Source: Aphrophora alni (lineage: Eukaryota; Arthropoda; Insecta; Hemiptera; Aphrophoridae). Taken from it: a stretch of DNA of 64,000 nucleotides. Below, piece by piece: positions 1 through 11,843 of this stretch. Made by a program: the position numbers and the translations under genes. The stretch lies in assembly GCA_963513935.1 (NCBI GenBank), contig OY740765.1, positions 69,536,253-69,600,252 of the forward strand, written 5' to 3'. Each line of letters begins with the position of its first letter. Position 1 is the stretch's first letter. The notes beneath the pieces were generated by a model, which was not told the DNA's origin, did not search any database, and saw nothing but the letters and a program-made list of their open reading frames with translations.

Positions 1-351
1 TGTGTACCAGTTGTCTGTTGTCAGATTTCTGCGTGACCCATTCCAGTCGTTCATGAGACGATTGACGATCTGAATTGTTAAATTAGAAACTTTATAAGGA
101 CCTGGCGGCTGAATTCCACAGTAAATTTCAAGCTTGAGTGTATTAAATGTATGTGAATCAACAATTGCAAATATTTTTATGCCATAGTTGACGGGTTTAT
201 TAGGAATATATTGAACAAAGGAACACCTCCCACGGAATGGTTCTAATTTTTCATCTATCGTGAGATTTTCTTCTGGCGAATATGTGGTTCTACAATTCTG
301 TACAAAAGAGTTATAAAACTCTCTAATCGCCGCTAGTTTATCTGTTTGTCT
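1..351 (-). pseudogene. piggyBac transposase fragment, cut by window edge and LTR element
   Basis: The minus strand reads as the catalytic core of a piggyBac-family DDE transposase. It begins inside RQTDKLAAIREFYNSF, passes the first catalytic Asp in TIDEKLEPFRGRCSF and the conserved QYIPNKPVNYGIKIF, and reaches the second Asp in TTDNWYT at the window edge. No stop or frameshift is seen in these 350 bases. The N-terminal half should lie to the right, but the frame ends abruptly at about 351, where an LTR begins in minus orientation. The third catalytic Asp and the C-terminal zinc ribbon would lie outside the window. The family call is secure; whether the copy was intact before interruption cannot be judged. 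Confidence 0.85.
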
Positions 352-990
352 TGCTATGAACGCCCTTAAAACTGCCTGGGTTCTTTAATTTCAATTAATA
401 ATCAAGATCAGTGGTTCAGTTTTTATTAATCTTATCTTTGGTATTAAACTTATGTCTATTTGCCTGATACTTTACTACTATACTTTAATACAAAAACTTT
501 AACACAATAATTTAACTACAAAACTTTAATACAATAATTTGAATACAAAACTTTAATACAATAATTTAAATACAAAACTTTAATACAATAACAGGAATTT
601 AATTAAACAATAAAACAAAACCATATTATTTATTCAAAGCCCAGAAGTATTCCAACTATCATTATATTTTAAATAAAAGAAATTACAAATGTTTTTATTG
701 GTGACTTTATGTATAGAAATGCTTGCTTACGGTTTGTTGCGTGGATTTCCTGGGCCATCTTCCACCACGGCTAGCCACACAGCCGTGTATCTTCCCAGCT
801 CCAAAAAGACAAGAGAGACCTCCAAATCCTGTTGATCGCTTATATAACTTTTGTTGTCTTGGTAACCTAGTTGAGTTTGCAAGTCAAGCATTTCAACATT
901 TTTTTACTTGTTTCACAATAGCTGGGTCATTCTGAGCTTTGTGAATATGATTTCTTCCTAATATAACCTAATATTAACTTATTCCTAACA
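352..990 (-). repeat. LTR of an LTR retroelement, minus orientation
   Basis: On the minus strand it begins TGTTAGGAAT at 990 and ends near TTCATAGCA at 352. It shares its first bases, its GAACCACTGA segment and the terminal AAGAACCCAGGC block with the LTRs at 3851-4466 and 7592-8207, but the middle is strongly diverged. A tandem array of about 22-28 bp (ACTTTAATACAATAA type) lies at 480-595. Just inside, at 991-1010, is the same GGCGCCGGTGA block that precedes the 3' LTR at 7592, so this is a 3' LTR. Its outer end abuts the piggyBac fragment. The matching 5' LTR was not found. Confidence 0.7.
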
Positions 991-3345
991 TCACCGGCGC
1001 CTACTAGACATCGTCCCGATGTCGTATTACAAACCTACCCACTTTTTTTTATACAACAAACAAATAATATACAAATAATAAATAAACTAACAATTTCCTA
1101 TCCCTATCTTTTTTATAATAATAAAAACAATTGCACAAATAATAAAAACAAATAATCTACAATTCTTCTATGATACAATAACAAAATCTAGTCACAAAAA
1201 AATATACCTATATAACTTAACAGGTATAGCCAACTAAATGTAGTCAATTGGCTACTTGATCCACCAATCTTTCTACATTAGTGTAGTCACACCTGCAACA
1301 TGGTAAAAAACAATTACTTTTTTCTTTTTTTTTACATTTTCTTAGGGCAAATAAATTTTTCTTTTCTCTGCTGGAATTTATTTTCTGTGGCTTTGTCCTG
1401 TAACTGAGCAAGCATTTCATATCAATTCACCAAAAATTGAATGGTATAATTTGAGAGGAAAAAAAACTACTAAAATTTTGACTTATTAGTTGGAAACCTT
1501 CTGGAATTGGCTTTGAATGTACTTTTATCTTAATTATTATATTCTTTAATTACAGTATTTAAATATAATACTACTTTTAGATTTATGTTTATTATTATGA
1601 CTAAATTATATCCATTTATTAATCTCAAACCTATTTTATTATTTATCTTATAATCTCATTACCTAAATTATTATATTCATTAATCTTCCTTTTTCATTAA
1701 AAAAAAATTCTCAACTTGTTTGGTTTGCTGGGATAATATGCTCTCAAAACACTATTTATTACAAAAACAAACTTTATTTTTAATTACCTACATTTCAAAT
1801 TATATCATTACCTTTTAAAATAAAAAAAATTCATCTGTTGTCTTCAAAAACTCCTTTTACATTAATATTACATCATAGTGTCTCATCTCAAACCTCATCA
1901 TTATAGGCTTCTCATAATTTAATAATTTGATTGCATTGACCTCTTATAAAAAAAAAAAACTTCATTGTTATTATTTATATGCAGAACTTTTTGGTTACTG
2001 TCATATTTCGTCGCAATAAAAAAAACTCATATATCCTCGTAGAAACTCATTAAAACCTTATGTGTATAGTGCCCCTTTGGCTCGCTATCACATTTCGCCG
2101 TAAATCTCGTAGAACCTCAATAATAAAACCTCTTTAACCTCAATAAAACGTCGCAAATTCTTCTTATATAATCGCAGAAACCTCGTAAACTTAAAAAAAC
2201 TACCTTTCAATGCAACCAAATTACTTTCTCCAAAGAAAACCTCTTTATAGACTTCATTTTTCTATTTGACACTACCCTATCATATTCCTGTAAACTCCAT
2301 ATCTCCTTTATTAACCTAAAATATCTCTTCATATTACTTTATTTGCATTTAAAAAAAATATATAATCTTACTATCTCAAAAAACCTTGATTCTAAATTAT
2401 CATTATTCTCAGCAAACCAATTATGTCCATTAAGCACAAGTAAATCTCTTGACAATTCATTTATATAAAACATTTAATCTTTAAACCTCCACTTATATTG
2501 TTCATCTATTTCATTTTTTTAATTATTTTACTTCAAATTTACTCAAATTACCTTAAAATTACATTATTTATTAATCATATCAATATTTCAAATCAGATAC
2601 TTCAATATTTTAAACTTTATTGTTCCATTTTATTATTATTTAATTATTCCAAGTAAAAACTTTAACATTATTTAAACCTTAGTAATTTATCAATCTAACC
2701 TCAAATTTGCCTTCTAAACTTCTTATTTTAGTAAATCCTAACATGTTTATTATTTATTATTCCCTATTTATCTAAATCTTAATGTTTACTAACTTTCTTT
2801 TAATTATATTCACATACAATCAAAATATTTATAATTTTAACCTAAACTATGCATTCTTTAGAAAAATTTATTTATTTTATTTTATTTATTTTTTTATTGG
2901 TGTTTCTACACAAACAAAGAAAAATTCAACACCTGACACCCTTAAATATCCGTTTCAGCTACTTAGTTCACCGAAAACAAGATAAAAATGTAATGTCAAG
3001 TTTGTTGTGAATTTTATTTCCGAGAAGACTTTTGACACAATAAGCAAGAACCAATGTAAATAAACAACTATGACTTGTCAGCAGTCTATGATCTAACCGC
3101 CGTGACCTAGTGCAATGTAAATTGTTGACACACCATTTATGTAACTGTTTATCATTAGTGGAACAAATTCTCTATAGCTATGCGATTTCTTAAAATGGTT
3201 TACATTTTTGCGATAAATTGCACACTTTGGTTTAGCATGTCTAAATTTTCGTCGTAAACCATTATTTGCCATAGAAATCGCATAACACCTTAATTTGTTG
3301 TAAAATCCTCAGCATTCACACTACAGACCTTGCCATAAAACCTGT
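991..3345 (-). mobile_element. Internal region of a non-coding LTR element, inverted relative to 3851-8207
   Basis: From about 1590 to 3345 the sequence is the reverse complement of 5195-6900, with long near-identical stretches; the blocks around 1715-1800 (against 6700-6800) and 3150-3310 (against 5225-5370) are examples. From 991 to 1590 only scattered similarity to 6900-7591 remains. No long reading frame of a gag or pol protein is visible. The only shared short frame (2782-2985 and its mirror at 5483-5734) is low-complexity translation of AT-rich DNA. It reads as an older, related non-autonomous copy whose 5' part is lost or unrecognisably diverged. Confidence 0.65.
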
Positions 3346-3845
3346 CATGTCTTGTTGTTTTGCCATAAAATCTGTTTGAATTGAGTAAAAACTGTTTATT
3401 CCCATCACACATTATAAAATCTTTATCCCAGTGCCATCATTACTCCAAGCTTCAGTTTAGAGGATTTCTTACATCCCAACAAGTATAAAATGCCGATAAA
3501 TGCCATGATTTCTTCTCTATTTGTATTTTTTACGTCTCTTTTAGAATTTTGTTCCTTATTCCTACCTTATGATCTATGTACAAATTTGTATGTACACCTA
3601 CAAATGTACAACATTCTCATACAAAGACATATACAATTTATATTTCAAATATAACTTACATCCATTACACAACACCATACTGATAGTGAAGCACAAGATG
3701 TCTTCGGCTCCCTGCCTATCGCTAAAATGCAGGTTTTCGTAGTACTATAAAACTATTGTTTATAGTGTTTTTAATGTAATGCTTGTTATCATATAATAGT
3801 TTATTTAAAAAAATATAATATATATATATATAATATTACTACATT
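3346..3845. other. Unassigned AT-rich spacer
   Basis: This stretch lies between the inverted arm and the 5' LTR of the next element. I see no coding frame and no repeat in it. It may be the diverged 5' part of the left LTR element or its flank. Confidence 0.4.
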
Positions 3846-3850
3846 AGTAT

Positions 3851-4466
3851 TGTTAGGAATTAGGATAGTTTTAGTTAGGAATATAGTCTAAGTTCTTTTT
3901 AGGAACACAGTATGACAACAATTATTGTGACAGACCTGAAAAAATGATGAAATTGCTTACCTTGCAAGCAAGGCAGACGTCATTGATGCTACAAACACAT
4001 ATAAACCCTTGGGTGGGAGAAAACTTGGTCAGTGGGCCAAGATTAATCGAGGGAGGTGCTGCAGGAATTTTTGAAGATAGCCAGACGGACTTGGCGAGTA
4101 AGAGAATCCTGGGAGCGTAATTCTGGAAGATAGCCAGACGGACTTGGCGTATACGAGCTACCTAGGAGTTTTGAGACTTCAGATGAGCATCCATGAATGG
4201 CAAGCAGGGTGAGCAAACTTCGTGTCTAAACCTTGTAATTATTTCAGACACAAGTAAATAATAAAATATAACGTAGAATCAGATCTGTGAGTCACAATAA
4301 TTAGAGTCATTCTGCATTAATAGTAGTAATAAAGATATTGTATTATTATAATAAGATAGGAGATAGTCATTGTTAATAAAAATTAATTAGTATACTGAAC
4401 CACTGATTTGATGATATTTAATTGAAAATAAGAACCCAGGCATAGCTTAGAGAGCCAATCATAACA
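3851..4466 (+). repeat. 5' LTR
   Basis: Starts TGTTAGGAATTAGG, ends CAATCATAACA. It is nearly identical to 7592-8207. The visible differences are single bases, for example GATTAATCG against GATTAACCG and CAGACACAAG against CAGACAGAAG. It contains a duplicated internal motif GATAGCCAGACGGACTTGGCG near 4075 and 4130. Confidence 0.85.
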
Positions 4467-4468
4467 AA

Positions 4469-4485
4469 TGGTGCATCGGCCGTGA
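4469..4485 (+). promoter_or_regulatory. Primer binding site, tRNA-Gly type
   Basis: TGGTGCATCGGCCGTGA lies two bases after the 5' LTR. It matches TGG plus the complement of the 3' acceptor/T-arm of eukaryotic tRNA-Gly(GCC) (TGCATTGGCCGGGA) with two substitutions. A degraded second copy of this block and its AT-rich tail (ATCGGTCATGGGTTTAG) lies about 75 bp downstream, near 4547-4586, suggesting a local duplication of the primer-site region. Confidence 0.65.
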
Positions 4486-7400
4486 TTTTAGTTTTTACTA
4501 AAAAGTTTTATAACCATTTTATAAAATGTTGAGTTTTGTTGAATTCTTATCGGTCATGGGTTTAGTATTTACTAAACACTTTATTACTTTATTTAATTAT
4601 TTGTTGATTTTATTAATTGAATGTAGACTTGAAGTTGATTTACTTGATAAACGTTAAAATGGAAAAATTTGTTATAGACAATTAATTTATCTGTATTTAG
4701 TGTTTTGTTTCGTTATTTTAAAATTTATGAAAGATTACTATGTTATGTTAATTGTTTAATTTGTTGAAAAGTTGATTTGTAAATAGTTATTATAAACTTT
4801 GAGAGAAATATTATTAAGTTTTGAAGTAACATTTATATTCAATTTGTTCTACGCTTTTAGGTTGTCAAATGTTTGATATTTCTGAAGATTATTAATCCCT
4901 TTTGTGTAAATGTATTTAATCTGTTGATTTAAGAATTATTTATTTATTATACAGTTTGAATTAATAAATTTTGAATGTATATATATGGTTGTTATGCATT
5001 TTGAAACATTTGATATTGTCAGCGTCTATAGTAAATAGTTTAAATTAGTCTTGTATGTTTCATAAGCATTGAACTGCAAGAAATACTTAGGTCAGGTTTA
5101 TTGTGAATGAAGTGTAATGTGAAGATTATATAACATGCTGAGTAGGGAAATTCTTTGGAGTTTGAGTGTTTATTTCAGCATACCTTTGGCAAGGTGTGTA
5201 GTGTGAATGCTGATTATTTTACAACAAATTAAGGTGTTATGCGATTTCTATGGCAAATAATGGTTTACGACGAAAATTTAGACATGCTAAACCAGGTGCA
5301 ATTTATCACAAAATGTAAACCATTTTAAGAAATCGCATAGCTATAGAGAATTTGTTCCACTCATGATAAACAGTTACATAAATGGTGTGTCAACAATTCA
5401 CATTACACAAGGTCGCGGCGGTTAGATCATAGACTGCTGACAAGTCATTGTTGATTATTTACATTGCTTCTTACTTATTGCGTCAAAATTCTTCTCGGAA
5501 ATAGAATTCACAACTAACTTGACATACATTTTTATCTTGTTTTCGGTGAACTAAGTAGCTGAAACGGATATTTATGGGTGTCAGGTGTTGAATTTTTCTT
5601 TGTTTGTGTAGGAACACCAATAAAAAATAAATAAAATAAAATAAATAAATTTTTCTAAAGAATGCATAGTTTAGGTTAAAATTATAAATATTTTGATTGT
5701 ATGTGAATATAATTAAAAGAAAGTTAGTAAACATTAAGATTTAGATAAATAGGGAATAATAAATAATAAACATGTTAGGATTTACTAAAATAAGAAGTTT
5801 AGAAGGCAAATTTGAGGTTAGATTGATAAATTACTAAGGTTTAAATAATGTTAAAGTTTTTACTTGGAATAATTAAATAATAATAAAATGGAACAATAAA
5901 GTTTAAAATATTGAAGTATCTGATTTGAAATATTGATATGATGAATAAATAATGTAATTTTAAGGTAATTTGAGTAAATTTGAAGTTAAATGATTAAAAA
6001 ATGAAATAGATGATATATATAAGTGGAGGTTTAAAGATAAAATGTTTTATATAAATGAATTGTCAAGAGAGTTACTTGTGCTTAATGGACATAATTGGTT
6101 TGCTGGGAATAATGATAATTTAGAATCAAGGTTTTATGAGATAGTAAGATTTTTATTTTTTTTTAAATACAAATAAAGTAATATGAAGAGATATTTTAGG
6201 TTAATAAAGGAGATAGGGAGTTTACAGGAATATGATAGGGTAGTGTCAAATAGAAAAATGAAGTCTATAAAGAGGTTTTCTTTGGAGAAAGTAATTTGGT
6301 TGCATTGAAAGGTAGTTTTTTAAGTTTACGAGGTTTCTTCGATGATATATGAATTTGCGACGTTTTATTGAGGTTAAAGAGGTTTTATTATGAGGTTCTA
6401 CGAGATTTACGACGAAATGTGATAGCGAGCCAAAGGGGCACTATACACATAAGGTTTTATATGAGTTTCTACGAGGATATATGAGTTTTTATTGCGACGA
6501 AATATGGCAGTAACCAAATAGTTCTGCATATAAATAATAACAATGTAGTTTTTTTTTTTATAAGGAGTCGATGCAACCTGGTTATTAAGTCATGAGAAGC
6601 CTATAACAAGATGAGTTTTGAGATGAGATACTATGATGTAATATTAATGTAAAAGGAGTTTTTGAAGACAATAGGTGATTTTTTTTTATTTTAAAAGGTA
6701 ATGATATAATTTGAAATGTATGTAATTAAAAATGAAGTTTGTTTTTGTAATAAATAGAGTTTTGAGAGCATATTATCCCAGCAAACCAAACAAGTTGAGA
6801 ATTTTTTTAATGAAAAAGGAAGGTTCATGAATAATAATAACTTAAGTAATGAGCTTTTAAAATAAATGATAATATAAGTTTGTGATTAATGTACAATACA
6901 GAATGACTCTAACCAGGGGGGTTGAATAGTGCAATGATTTTTAGACACAGAGGGTAATAATTTTTTTTTAAATTACAAGGAAATTAAAACATGACGTTTG
7001 CTCAATGGCAGCAACCCGTGTGTAGGACTGTTTTAAAATTGATAATTAATTTTTTTCTGTTACTGCTTGATAGTTTCAAGGCTAAGTAACATGTTGGCAA
7101 CTACGAGGCTATTCTCAGAACCACATTCAACTGCTGATTCACGTCATGAAGATGGAGCTGATGGGAAGGATAAATTGGCAAGGTGGCAGCAAATAATTGA
7201 CATCATTGAATTTGTAATAATGATTGTATTGTTCATGGTTTGTTATGAATTACTATGTATATTATGGTATGTGTTTTAACATATCATGTTAAACTAAATT
7301 TAAATTTCAGAACACCAGTGTGTTATATAAATAGTATGTTTTGAAAGTATAAACATTAAAAATGTGACATAAGTTGTTTTAGAATTATGAAAATTGTTAC

Positions 7401-7591
7401 TAATTGTAAAAATTTATTTTATTTTTGAGATTATTTGTATGAAGTATATGTATGTCAGTTGTGATGCAATATTTAGGTATAGTGGTGATGTATTTTTGTA
7501 TATTTTTTTTTTGTTTCTATTTTGAACGGCTAAAGTGACATGTTTGTTTTTTTTTTAAAACATCGAGACGATGTTTAGAGGGCGCCGGTGA

Positions 7592-8207
7592 TGTTAGGAA
7601 TTAGGATAGTTTTAGTTAGGAATATAGTCTAAGTTCTTTTTAGGAACACAGTATGACAACAATTATTGTGACAGACCTGAAAAAATGATGAAATTGCTTA
7701 CCTTGCAAGCAAGGCAGACGTCATTGATGCTACAAACACATATAAACCCTTGGGTGGGAGAAAACTTGGTCAGTGGGCCAAGATTAACCGAGGGAGGTGC
7801 TGGAGGAATTTTTGAAGATAGCTAGACGGACTTGGCGAGTAAGAGAATCCTGGGAGCGTAATTCTGGAAGATAGCCAGACGGACTTGGCGTATACGAGCT
7901 ACCTAGGAGTTTTGAGACTTCAGATGAGCATCCATGAATGGCAAGCAGGGTGAGCAAACTTCGTGTCTAAACCTTGTAATTATTTCAGACAGAAGTAAAT
8001 AATAAAATATAACGTAGAATCAGATCTGTGAGTCACAATAATTAGAGTCATTCTGCATTAATAGTAGTAATAAAGATATTGTATTATTATAATAAGATAG
8101 GAGATAGTCATTGTTAATAAAAATTAATTAGTATACTGAACCACTGATTTGATGATATTTAATTGAAAATAAGAACCCAGGCATAGCTTAGAGAGCCAAT
8201 CATAACA
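7592..8207 (+). repeat. 3' LTR
   Basis: Near-identical partner of 3851-4466. It is preceded by AGAGGGCGCCGGTGA, the probable end of the polypurine/priming region, and followed by the target duplication GTAT. Confidence 0.85.
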
Positions 8208-8211
8208 GTAT

Positions 8212-8577
8212 GTAGATTTTAGTTTTAGTATTTAAGTACATAAATGTGTTGTTAGGTAGAGATACATAAATTGTATCTATCTATTTAAAAAATATATTAT
8301 ACTTTGTTTGTTTTCACCATAAATGCTAAGTATGTTTAAAACAAGCTATTGTATTTTCTAAATTTGTAAAAATTAATGCTCATAAGTTATTTCCACGAAC
8401 AGGCTTAGGTACGTATAATATCATTTATTAACCACTTTCGTTATTATTTACTCGTTAACTTATCTTACACTCTCAAAATACACAATCTGTAGAATTAAAA
8501 AATTTGTTTTATTAAAAAATTAATTGAAACTAACTTACGTCCTCATGTTGTGTAAGCTACTTAGTTCTAAGGTCTAA
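8212..8577. other. AT-rich, nothing recognised
   Basis: There is no coding frame and no repeat that I can recognise. It lies between the LTR element and a Tc1-like relic. Confidence 0.5.
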
Positions 8578-9784
8578 ACATTTTCTTCTTCTGGCAGTGG
8601 TAGAGCCAGTTCATAGAATAATATATATCCTTCCTCATCTGATGAGCTGGATGACTCGCTCTCACTGTTAAGCCGAATGATAAGATCGTCAACAGCTTCG
8701 TTCATAATACCGTCTTTGATTCAATATTCATTCTCAATTTTTTTTATGTGTTCATTATATTTTGCCTAGCATAATATTTTATAAATATTTATAATTTTAT
8801 AAATATTTTTCGTCGGTTTGAGATGTAGGACAGCTTTGTATAAAATTGCATTTCTGGTGGTTTTCTCATCATAAAATTCTCCCTTCCTTTACTGCCACTC
8901 GATCATATATCTTCATCATTGAAGATTTATTTGGTGGTTTGTCAAGCTGTATCCCATGATAAGGTGGATTGTCTATTACAAGGACAAAATGCGGAGGCAA
9001 ATTGGCCAAAACCTGGCTCAAAATCCATTGTTCAAAATTTGCTGAATTCATTTGGCCATGGTAATCGCTGCTAGCATAGTTGGCCCTGTACATAAGATGT
9101 CCTCCAGGCAAAAAACCTTCTGAACCAATATCAACCTCAATCAAACGGTTTGAACCATTTAAGTCAGGCAACACACCATTAACAGCCTTGTTCTGCCAAT
9201 ATTTATAAAATGTTAAGTTATTGTCGACCCACATTTCATTACAATAAAATATTTTAGAACCAATTTCTCTATGCCTCTTTATTTTTACTAAATAATCATA
9301 CCTCCGATATACATCTTCCTGTTCTGTTATATATTTTTTTTCTTGAAGCACATATCTGTCATCTAAACACCATTTCATTTAACACATGAGGCAGGGTCCA
9401 TTCACTCCATACAAATTTTTTTCTTCAGACAAAATGGACAAAAGTTTTTTCTAATTGGTATAAATTTTGTTTCTATAAAAATCCCTAATCATCCTAACCA
9501 TACCTAAAATGACTCGCCTGTTAAAGTTATCCACTACAGCGTTTCAATAGTAGGGTCATTATTTTATTTTTCCCTGGGGTGGTAAGCTCCTCCTCCGGAG
9601 TTCTCTTGCCCACCTTCTGGATGCGTAGAATGGTCTTTTCTGATACTTTACAGTATTTTGCTGCTTTTTCTGGTGCCCTTTCAACTGGTGCTAACAAAGA
9701 TTTTTCATGGGCTTCTTGATTGCCACAATCTATAACATCCCGCTCAACACTCAGTGTTGCACCAAACGTTCGAACGCTCTCCAT
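8578..9784 (-). pseudogene. Tc1/IS630-like DDE transposase, inactivated
   Basis: It reads right to left on the minus strand. An N-terminal helix-turn-helix part (9784-9527) contains AAKYCKVSEKTILRIQKVGK. After a frame change, linker sequence around 9526-9380 reads VDNFNRRVILGMVRM. The catalytic core (9378-8869) carries SKIFYCNEMWVDNNLTF, GFLPGGHLMYRANY, YHGQMNSANFEQW and FVLVIDNPPYHGIQL. A frame-shifted C-terminus follows, ending in a serine/acid tail (NSESESSSSSDEEGY) at about 8700-8578. Known relatives have a DETW-type motif at the first catalytic Asp; here it reads CNEMW, so that residue is Asn. Together with at least three frame breaks, the copy is dead. No terminal repeats were identified. 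Confidence 0.8.
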
Positions 9785-10519
9785 TTAACCAATAAAATAA
9801 AAAACACTAATTCTATAACCAGTAATGGACACTGACACAAATTTGTTAACATATAAATTATCATTGTTATTGTCCAACTTCGAAAGGTAACACTGAACTG
9901 AATAAACACCTAAACGTGTATAAGAGAGCCAATTGTTTCCGCCCCAGTACGAGTCACTAAAGACATTCCCAGGATGCTATTTATAAACATAAACCAACAA
10001 AGAGGAAAAGGCTATTTGTAGAGCAATATTCATAAACTTAATCTATATTCTCTTATATTATTTATAGTTTTTTTAAATTTTTATAAGCACGTTTAAAACT
10101 TTTAATATAAGTAAAACCTTCATTTTTGATATTTTTTAGCAGGCATGGGTGGTTGAAAATAAATAACTTACATAAAAAATCATGTAATTTATTGTTTTAT
10201 TGTGTAGTAAGATTATATCGCATAAGTGGTGTCCAATAGGGCCTTCTAAATGCTGAATACCGCTCCATCTCACGTATGTATTACGAGCTGGGCCAAAGGA
10301 CATCTCGTGCCTCACTGACAGTACTAATATGAACAATATTTATGTAAAAATATTGTGTAAGCATTCCACATCATCTAAATTTAATTTTTTTAAATCTGTT
10401 GGATGAGATGATATTCCGGTGGATATATTAAAGAGATCTCTTGATTATATAGGTTATCCTTTATACTTTATAGTGATCCTATCATTAAAATATGGTGTCC
10501 TTTGTTATTAGCTGAAATA
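9785..10519. other. AT-rich, nothing recognised
   Basis: Flank of the Tc1-like relic and the LINE. It may include the 5' untranslated part and terminal repeat of the former, but I could not find a matching partner end. No supported coding frame. Confidence 0.4.
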
Positions 10520-11843
10520 AACAGAAGTTATACCTTTATTTAAGAATGGAGACAATAGAAATCTAGATAAATATTTACCTGTGTCACTGTTGCCTTTGAT
10601 CTCAAAGATTTTTCTTTCAATCAAACTGGGTTTTCTTTACACAATTTGATAACCTTATTAGAGAATAGTTTAGTTTTAGACCTTGGTGTAGCACAGTTTT
10701 GATGGTTTTTAGCTGGTAAAAAAAGATTGTTGATGGTGTGTATTATTCATGAGGTACTGTTGGTATTTTTTATTATCTATCTAAGGCCTTTGATTGTGTT
10801 GTACACAATATTTTAATGGACAAATTAAAATACTCAATTTTTCAAATAATAAAATAGTGTGGGTGGAATCTTACTTATTTGGAGTAAAACAGAAAACTAT
10901 TGTGATAAAATTCATATGAAATACATTTCTCCATTGAAAGACATAAAATGGATTCCTCAATTTTGAGACCACCTTTATTTTCAATTAATATAAACGATTT
11001 AGCATCTAACATAAGTACGAGTATTATTTTATATGTAGACGATACAACTACAATTCTTAAAAAAAGAAATTTGAAACACCAGACAGACTTAACTGAGAAG
11101 ACTATGATTGAACCTTCTGGTTGGTTCGCTGCAAATGGGTTGCAAATGGGTTAGAAATAAATGATTGTAAAAAAACATAAACAATCAGTCTTATCAGAAT
11201 AGAAATGAAGGTCATTTTTGAGTGTATTCTGTGAAAATTACAAAATTTTTGGGGCTTTATAGTGACACAAATTTAAACTAGAAACCATATTATAAAATGC
11301 TTTCAAAAAAACTAAATATATTATATTTTCAAATGTTTGTTTTAAGTAATGCAGTAGACTTAAAAACTACTCGTAGTTTAGTGGTTTACAATGGTAGCTT
11401 TTGTTCAGTCATGTAATATGGGATTTTGATCTGGGAAGGTTCAACAGGGATGGATTCAATCTTTTAAATACAGAAAAATATATCTGTTGCATGTTATATT
11501 TAAATACAATTAGTTCATGTAAACCTATTTTTAAGGATATGAAACAGTTAACACTTATTTCATCGAAAATTTGACACTGTCTATTATTATATGTTAAAAC
11601 CAACTATGGTGCTTTGTTTATTATAAATGAATGACATTTCTACCAATATACCAAAAAACCAGGAACAAAACTAACTTCCAGATGCCAAAACATCTCCTGA
11701 ATATAATGGAGAAAACTAGCTACTACATGTATAAAAAATTGTTCAATAAACTTTCTCTGTATCCTAAGAAAATGAATAGTATAAAATATTTTAAGAAAGA
11801 TGTAAAAGAGATTTTGATAAAGACAGCTTATTGTAGTGTGTAA
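10520..11843 (+). pseudogene. Jockey-like non-LTR reverse transcriptase, decayed
   Basis: In several frames the plus strand spells a non-LTR retrotransposon polymerase in order. First VIPLFKNGDNRNLDKY and VSLLPLISKIF (about 10525-10620), then LSKAFDCVVHNILMDKL (10775-10830), then the degenerate template-grip region ILRPPLFSININDLA (10960-11010), then the catalytic box IILYVDDTT (11020-11050). The C-terminal tail follows with KFLGLYSDTNLN, AVDLKTTRSLVVYNGSF, YGILIWEGSTGMDSIFK and finally MPKHLLNIMEKTSYYMYKKL to 11843. Many stops and shifts show it is long dead. No endonuclease domain is visible upstream, fitting 5' truncation. The downstream AATAAATA-rich stretch at 11940-11990 may be the 3' tail. 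Confidence 0.8.

Larger units (their letters stand above)
3851..8207 (+). mobile_element. Young non-coding LTR retroelement (LARD-like)
   Basis: Two direct LTRs of 616 bp (3851-4466, 7592-8207) begin TGTTAGG and end ATAACA, with only about four differences visible between them. They flank 3.1 kb without any recognisable gag, protease or polymerase frame. The element is bounded by GTAT on both sides (3847-3850 and 8208-8211; AGTAT if the LTR ends one base earlier). A primer site resembling the 3' end of tRNA-Gly follows the 5' LTR. A conserved GGCGCCGGTGA block precedes the 3' LTR. A tRNA-Gly primer and a 4-5 bp duplication would suit BEL/Pao, but without pol the superfamily is inference. Such a copy must be mobilised in trans. 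Near-identical LTRs indicate recent insertion. Confidence 0.8.

Noticed and set aside
2782..2985. Short hydrophobic reading frame repeated at 5483-5734 on the other strand
   Set aside because: It is low-complexity translation of AT-rich DNA inside the inverted LTR-element arms; the frame differs at its ends between the two copies and has no start context or domain.
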